Source: Raphanus sativus (lineage: Eukaryota > Streptophyta > Magnoliopsida > Brassicales > Brassicaceae). From it: a stretch of 64,000 nucleotides of DNA. The position numbers were made by a program, and so were the translations under genes. The stretch covers positions 28,557,288 to 28,621,287 of the forward strand of contig NC_079519.1 in the NCBI RefSeq assembly GCF_000801105.2, read 5' to 3'. The notes under the pieces were generated by a model. That model saw nothing but the letters and a program-made list of their open reading frames with translations, had not been told where the DNA came from and did no database searches. Below are positions 60,053 through 64,000 of this stretch, one piece after another. Numbering within the stretch: position 1 is the first letter of the stretch; each line of letters starts with the position of its first letter.

Positions 60053-60719
60053 GTAAACCTGATGGCTTGTGTGGTTGTGTACCACATGTGTCCATTGATG
60101 AAACCCTATGTATCTATACATTCTTGTAATGTTTATCCAGTTTTAACTCAGTTCAATACGTATTCAGTTTTGGTTCATTGGATATATAGTATCTTAACAT
60201 GATAGATAATTTGTATTGTTTATCTATATTATATTTTGGAACTGGTAAAAAGATTGGATCCTCAACTATATGAACACATATATAATCTTCAAAATTTTAA
60301 AATATATAATAAAGATTAAATAAATTTGAAATTAATAAAATTATGTTATTGTCTCCATTGACTTTATATATGTTTATAATTAAATTAATATGTATATCTG
60401 GATAATTCAGTGCACTGAACTTAAGTAACAAAATGACATTAAACTAATGTTATCCCTATTTTTGACAAGAACCATTTGGGATGTTTGAATGTGATGGATA
60501 TATTGTTCCAAAACCACTCTTAAAAAATTCGAAGTGATGATCATATTTACTAAAAATCACTACTTTAAGAAAATGTTAACTGCATATATATTTTTCTCAA
60601 AACCACTATATTAAGTGAACCTATATAATAAACAGGTTTATGACAAATCCAACTAAAAAAATGTTGGCAAACAGAAGCTAATTAAGTTGATTTAAAGATA
60701 TATTAAAGGATTAATGGAC
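56760..60719. other. Long AT-rich intergenic DNA with decayed repeats
   Basis: No gene is seen. At 57480-58330 the sequence has TTCGGATATTTT/GATTCGGATTTG-type words framed by TTAGGGATGAG and CCCAGCCCTAG, resembling an old non-autonomous transposon whose ends I cannot fix. A long (TA)n lies at 59990-60049. Confidence 0.4.
59990..60049. repeat. (TA)n microsatellite, about 60 bp
   Basis: A TA run with one AA interruption, read directly. Confidence 0.95.
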
Positions 60720-61300
60720 AACAGACTAAGTTTCAAGTGGAACGAGAGTTTGTGGTCAGAAGATATTGTGGTTCTAGATTATATTGCTAATTTGGATTAC
60801 ATGAGGTTAACCAAGGAACATTTTTCACTCCAGGTGGAAAATTAATAAGCTGGAAATCAACTTTGCAAAAAATGGCAGCATTATTTATTATTGAGGCTAA
60901 ATACATTGCTTATCAGAAACTTAAAAGGAGTATGGCTGAAAAGGTTTTCAGAAGATGTTATTCTCAGAGTTCTTTTAGAAATCTATTACGATTCGTAGAC
61001 AGTTTTGTCTAAAAATGTTGCAGTCAAATATCCTTTCGTTAGAAATTTGATCAACAACGATATAGTTTAGTACTGAAGATGGCTATAACTTATAACAATT
61101 TGGACATGTTAATAGAGGTTTCTCAAATTTACAAGTTTTGAAAACATCGAAATGCTTGTGTTACAAAGAATTGATGATTTAGATTTTGATTATGCATCCA
61201 GTAAAGGATACATAGATTTCACTGAAGGATGAGAAGATCCAGTTAAGCATGTAGAAGTCATCTAAGCTTGAAGATGTGATGTCTAAAGTGGAGATTTTTT
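60720..61300 (+). mobile_element. Decayed Ty1/copia retrotransposon relic (RNase H end)
   Basis: A degenerate plus-strand translation reads LISWKSTLQKMAALFIIEAK followed by YIAY, the copia RNase H motif that normally reads ISWKSxLQxxVALSTTEAEY. Upstream is LDYIANLDYMR (equivalent of DADYAGDLDKRRST) and downstream a CYSQSSF block (equivalent of CDSQSAI). Several stops and frame changes are present. AAAGTGGAGATTTTTTG at 61285-61301 resembles the polypurine tract before a 3' LTR. The rest of the element is not seen. Confidence 0.75.
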
Positions 61301-63151
61301 GTTTAGTGGTTAATTAGGTAAACCCTTTTGTTATTGCTTCTAGTTAACCAACTCTCTTTGACATGCATTTTTGTATGCATGTGAGTTTGGCTTAGTATTG
61401 TCTTGTGATTGTGAGGAATATTCATCTAGTCTTTGTAATGTTTACCACTTCTTGTTGAAAAGCTGTTACATCACAAGTGAGGTAGAGAGAGCAAAATATG
61501 GTAATTGGAGGCTTTAGATTTTTAGTTGCCAAGGAACTAGGATTGGTGGAGAAGATCCATCTCGGTATGTTATAAGTGTTTTTCGGATTAAGAAGTAAGA
61601 TGAACACCAGATAAGCAAAGTATGTTATTTTTCCTTAACTATTTCTAGTATTTGTATAAGTTTAATTGGATATGAGGTTAGTCTACTAGCCATTTTTCCT
61701 TCATACATGGACGCTCTCTTATTGAGTTGAATGCAAAGACAACATATGTGCGCATATTGTGCAGAGGCACATCGTGTATGCAATTTTTATGCCATTTTGA
61801 CAAAATCAGGACAATAGGCTTCCTGAGTTTATATTTTATTTTTATTTAGTAAATTCGTTTATGTCTTATTCCCGTAACTAACCGAATTAGCTGATATAAA
61901 TTATTAAGAAAACATATTTTTTACCAGATTTCAAACCAGAAGCACAGCATTAGCGACTGTCTTAAACCAGTAGTTTACTAGTTTTACCATGAGGAATATT
62001 CAAGGTTTTGAATTAGACTATTAGAGAAGTCGCAAAACACACACAAAAACTGCCGTGGTGTATGTCTGTATGATTGATAATGATAATAAACAGAAATTTA
62101 AACGATCAAATGATAGTCTGATACCAATAGAAAGTTAAGATACATGTCAAGTAATAATTTTAATATATGGGAGGAAAGGATACGGGACTGAAATGTCTAT
62201 ATGGTTTGCCTGTCAAACAGGATGATAATATTTACATGTAATCTTAGTGTTTAGCCAACTAGACAGTTGATCCCAAACTGCATTTTATTGTAAAAATGTT
62301 TTTGAATTGAATAAATTTAATATTAATTCAAAAAGAAATTAATATAAGACAACTCAAGCAATAAGCTTTTTAAAAACAGAAAAGTCAAACAATAAGCTTT
62401 TTTGTTTCTGTTTTAAGTTTAGTCCTCAGGTTTTCAAGGGTGAGGTTGATGCTTAGCCAAACAACCCCTTAGATTGAAATGCTATCTAAGCCGTCTAATT
62501 AAATTTAGTATTACAAGTCATTCTTTCTATATATTTTTTGGTAAAATGCTTTCTATATTTTTATGATACGTGACTTGTAGTTTATAAATAATGATGGTCA
62601 CACTCTTTTCCTTTCGTTTCCTCTATTGTTTTTCTTTATGTGGAAGGTCGGTTTTGGTCAAATCCAATACCGGTATAATCTTCGATTGCGCTTAGCAAAT
62701 TCTCGAACCGGTAAATACTGAATGATCTAATCTATTAATATTGTCTTTTCCTTTCAAAAATATATATATTTTTTTTCTTTCCATTTGTTTTGACGTCTCT
62801 GAGTTGTTTTTTTACGTCAGAAAAGAAACCCCTGGAGAGGAGCTGGCACCACCGCCTAACTCGCCATTGACACACCACCAAAAAAACTCTTAATTCTTTA
62901 CTTTTATTCCACAAAGATAGATACAGACACTAATAATACTTACAAATTTTTGCCTCAAAATTCTCAGCTCTTACAGACGCTCTGTCTCAATCTCTTGTCC
63001 TTCTAAGTCATCATCCTCCTTTCTTTCTTCCAAGCTACTTCTCCTCTGCTTTCGTATTTGTTCCGTTAATCAAAGTTTCGATTTATTTATATAAAGATAG
63101 ATCCTGAGATTTTGAAAGGTGTGTGTTAGAGAGAGAGAAAGAAACAGAGTA
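61301..63151. other. Possible copia LTR remnant, then RBL2 upstream region
   Basis: 61300-61700 may be LTR remnant but the end cannot be set. From 62600 the sequence is the likely promoter and leader of RBL2, with pyrimidine-rich TTTCCTCT stretches and TATATAAAG at 63087-63095, about 57 bp before the ATG (close for a TATA box, so an upstream start site is possible). Confidence 0.4.
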
Positions 63152-64000
63152 ATGGCGAACAGAGATGTGGAGAGAGCTAAGAACAGAGGAGTTCATAACA
63201 ACAACAATAACTATTTCTATGACGAAAGCTCCCGCGATACTCACTGGACTTCGTGGCTGGTTCCACTGATCGTGGTGGCGAATCTCGCCGTCTTTATCGC
63301 CGTTATGTTCGTTAACGACTGTCCTAAGAGAATCACCGGACCAAACAAAGCTTGCGTCGCAAGGTTCCTCGGAAGATTCTCGTTTCAGCCACTTAGAGAG
63401 AATCCTCTCTTCGGCCCATCTTCTTCAACGTAAGTCTCAATCTTGCTTTCTTCGGAAGCTTAGCTAAAGCTTGTCTAGGATTTGTTAAGACTCCTCTGTT
63501 TTTTTTTTTTTTTGGTTTCAGATTGGAGAGAATGGGAGCATTGGAGTGGAGGAAAGTAGTGCATGAGCATCAAGGATGGAGACTTGTCACTTGTATGTGG
63601 CTACACGCTGGTATCATTCATCTTCTTACCAATATGTTGAGTTTGATCTTCATCGGTATCCGCCTTGAGCAGCAGTTTGGCTTCAGTAAGTTCGCTTCCC
63701 TTTACGTACCATACAATCTTTCTTTCTTTCATTAATCGCCAAGTGAAACGTTTGATGATCGTGCAGTAAGAGTGGGGCTTATCTACTTAGTATCTGGTCT
63801 CGGTGGAAGCATACTATCGTCTCTTTTCCTTCAAGAAAGTATCTCTGTTGGTGCTTCGGGTGCTCTCTTTGGACTTCTTGGTGCTATGTTATCTGAACTT
63901 CTCACCAATTGGACTATTTATGCCAACAAGGTACTTATTAGCCATGGACGTTCCACTTTTAATTCGTTTTTTTTGTTTCTTTTATTTTATATGGATATAG
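63152..64000 (+). CDS. RBL2: Rhomboid-like intramembrane serine protease RBL2, 3' part outside window
   Basis: Three exons are visible: 63152-63429, 63522-63685 and 63767-63930, joining in frame to 202 codons before the next GT donor. A cytosolic N-terminus with an Asn run (HNNNNNY) is followed by transmembrane segment 1 ([19 protein letters not shown]), a luminal loop, the conserved [20 protein letters not shown] segment (HxxxxHxxxN) and the catalytic GASGALFG with its nucleophilic Ser. The catalytic His lies beyond the right edge. Arabidopsis RBL2 is a Golgi protease able to cleave animal EGF-family substrates; its plant substrates are unclear. The chosen ATG follows a GA-rich leader; the frame is open upstream but without an earlier ATG. 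No lesion is seen. Confidence 0.92.

Overview
This window is plant nuclear DNA from the Brassicaceae, most likely a Brassica species. The genes carry plant-type GT-AG introns, the intergenic DNA is AT-rich and full of plant transposons, and the genes resemble Arabidopsis thaliana proteins closely. From memory, several Arabidopsis counterparts lie together near AT1G63120-AT1G63270: RBL2, an O-methyltransferase, a C2-domain protein, a Lys-rich unknown, CLE14, RH48 and ABCI1. The window therefore looks like a block collinear with that part of chromosome 1, but I could not run a search.

Layout, left to right. 1-2 kb: an F-box/FBA gene cut by the window edge (minus strand) and a fragment of a second one. 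2-9.9 kb: AT-rich DNA with a Tourist-like MITE, a 242-bp direct duplication, a ~295-bp tandem repeat and two head-to-tail Helitrons. 9.9-11 kb: a LURP-one-related gene. 11.68-19.56 kb: a complete CACTA (En/Spm) transposon with an intact 5-exon TNP2-type transposase and a second, frameshifted TNPA-like gene. It sits in one unit of a 230-bp host tandem duplication whose other unit preserves the empty site. 20-31.5 kb: the gene-dense core, with a small unknown protein, ABCI1/CcmA, DEAD-box helicase RH48, a Lys-rich protein built from duplicated exons, and CLE14. 31.5-35 kb: nested poly(A) retroposons and non-coding DNA. 35-38.6 kb: an MBD protein and a C2-domain protein in convergent orientation. 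39-43.9 kb: two Stowaway MITEs, a Harbinger-type MITE, a disrupted UPF0725/DUF626 gene and a Helitron. 44.7-46.5 kb: a pectin methylesterase. 50-56.7 kb: two tandem O-methyltransferases on the minus strand, each with its own lesion (a 1-bp deletion in one, a hAT-type MITE in the last exon of the other), separated by Helitrons. 56.7-63 kb: AT-rich DNA with a decayed Ty1/copia relic. 63.15 kb to the end: the start of rhomboid-like protease RBL2.

The genes do not form a pathway or operon. They are ordinary independent plant genes. I found no convincing new biological system. The most informative signals are structural: the CACTA insertion with its empty site in cis, the joined Helitrons with flank duplication, the exon-duplicated Lys-rich gene, and the pair of damaged methyltransferases.
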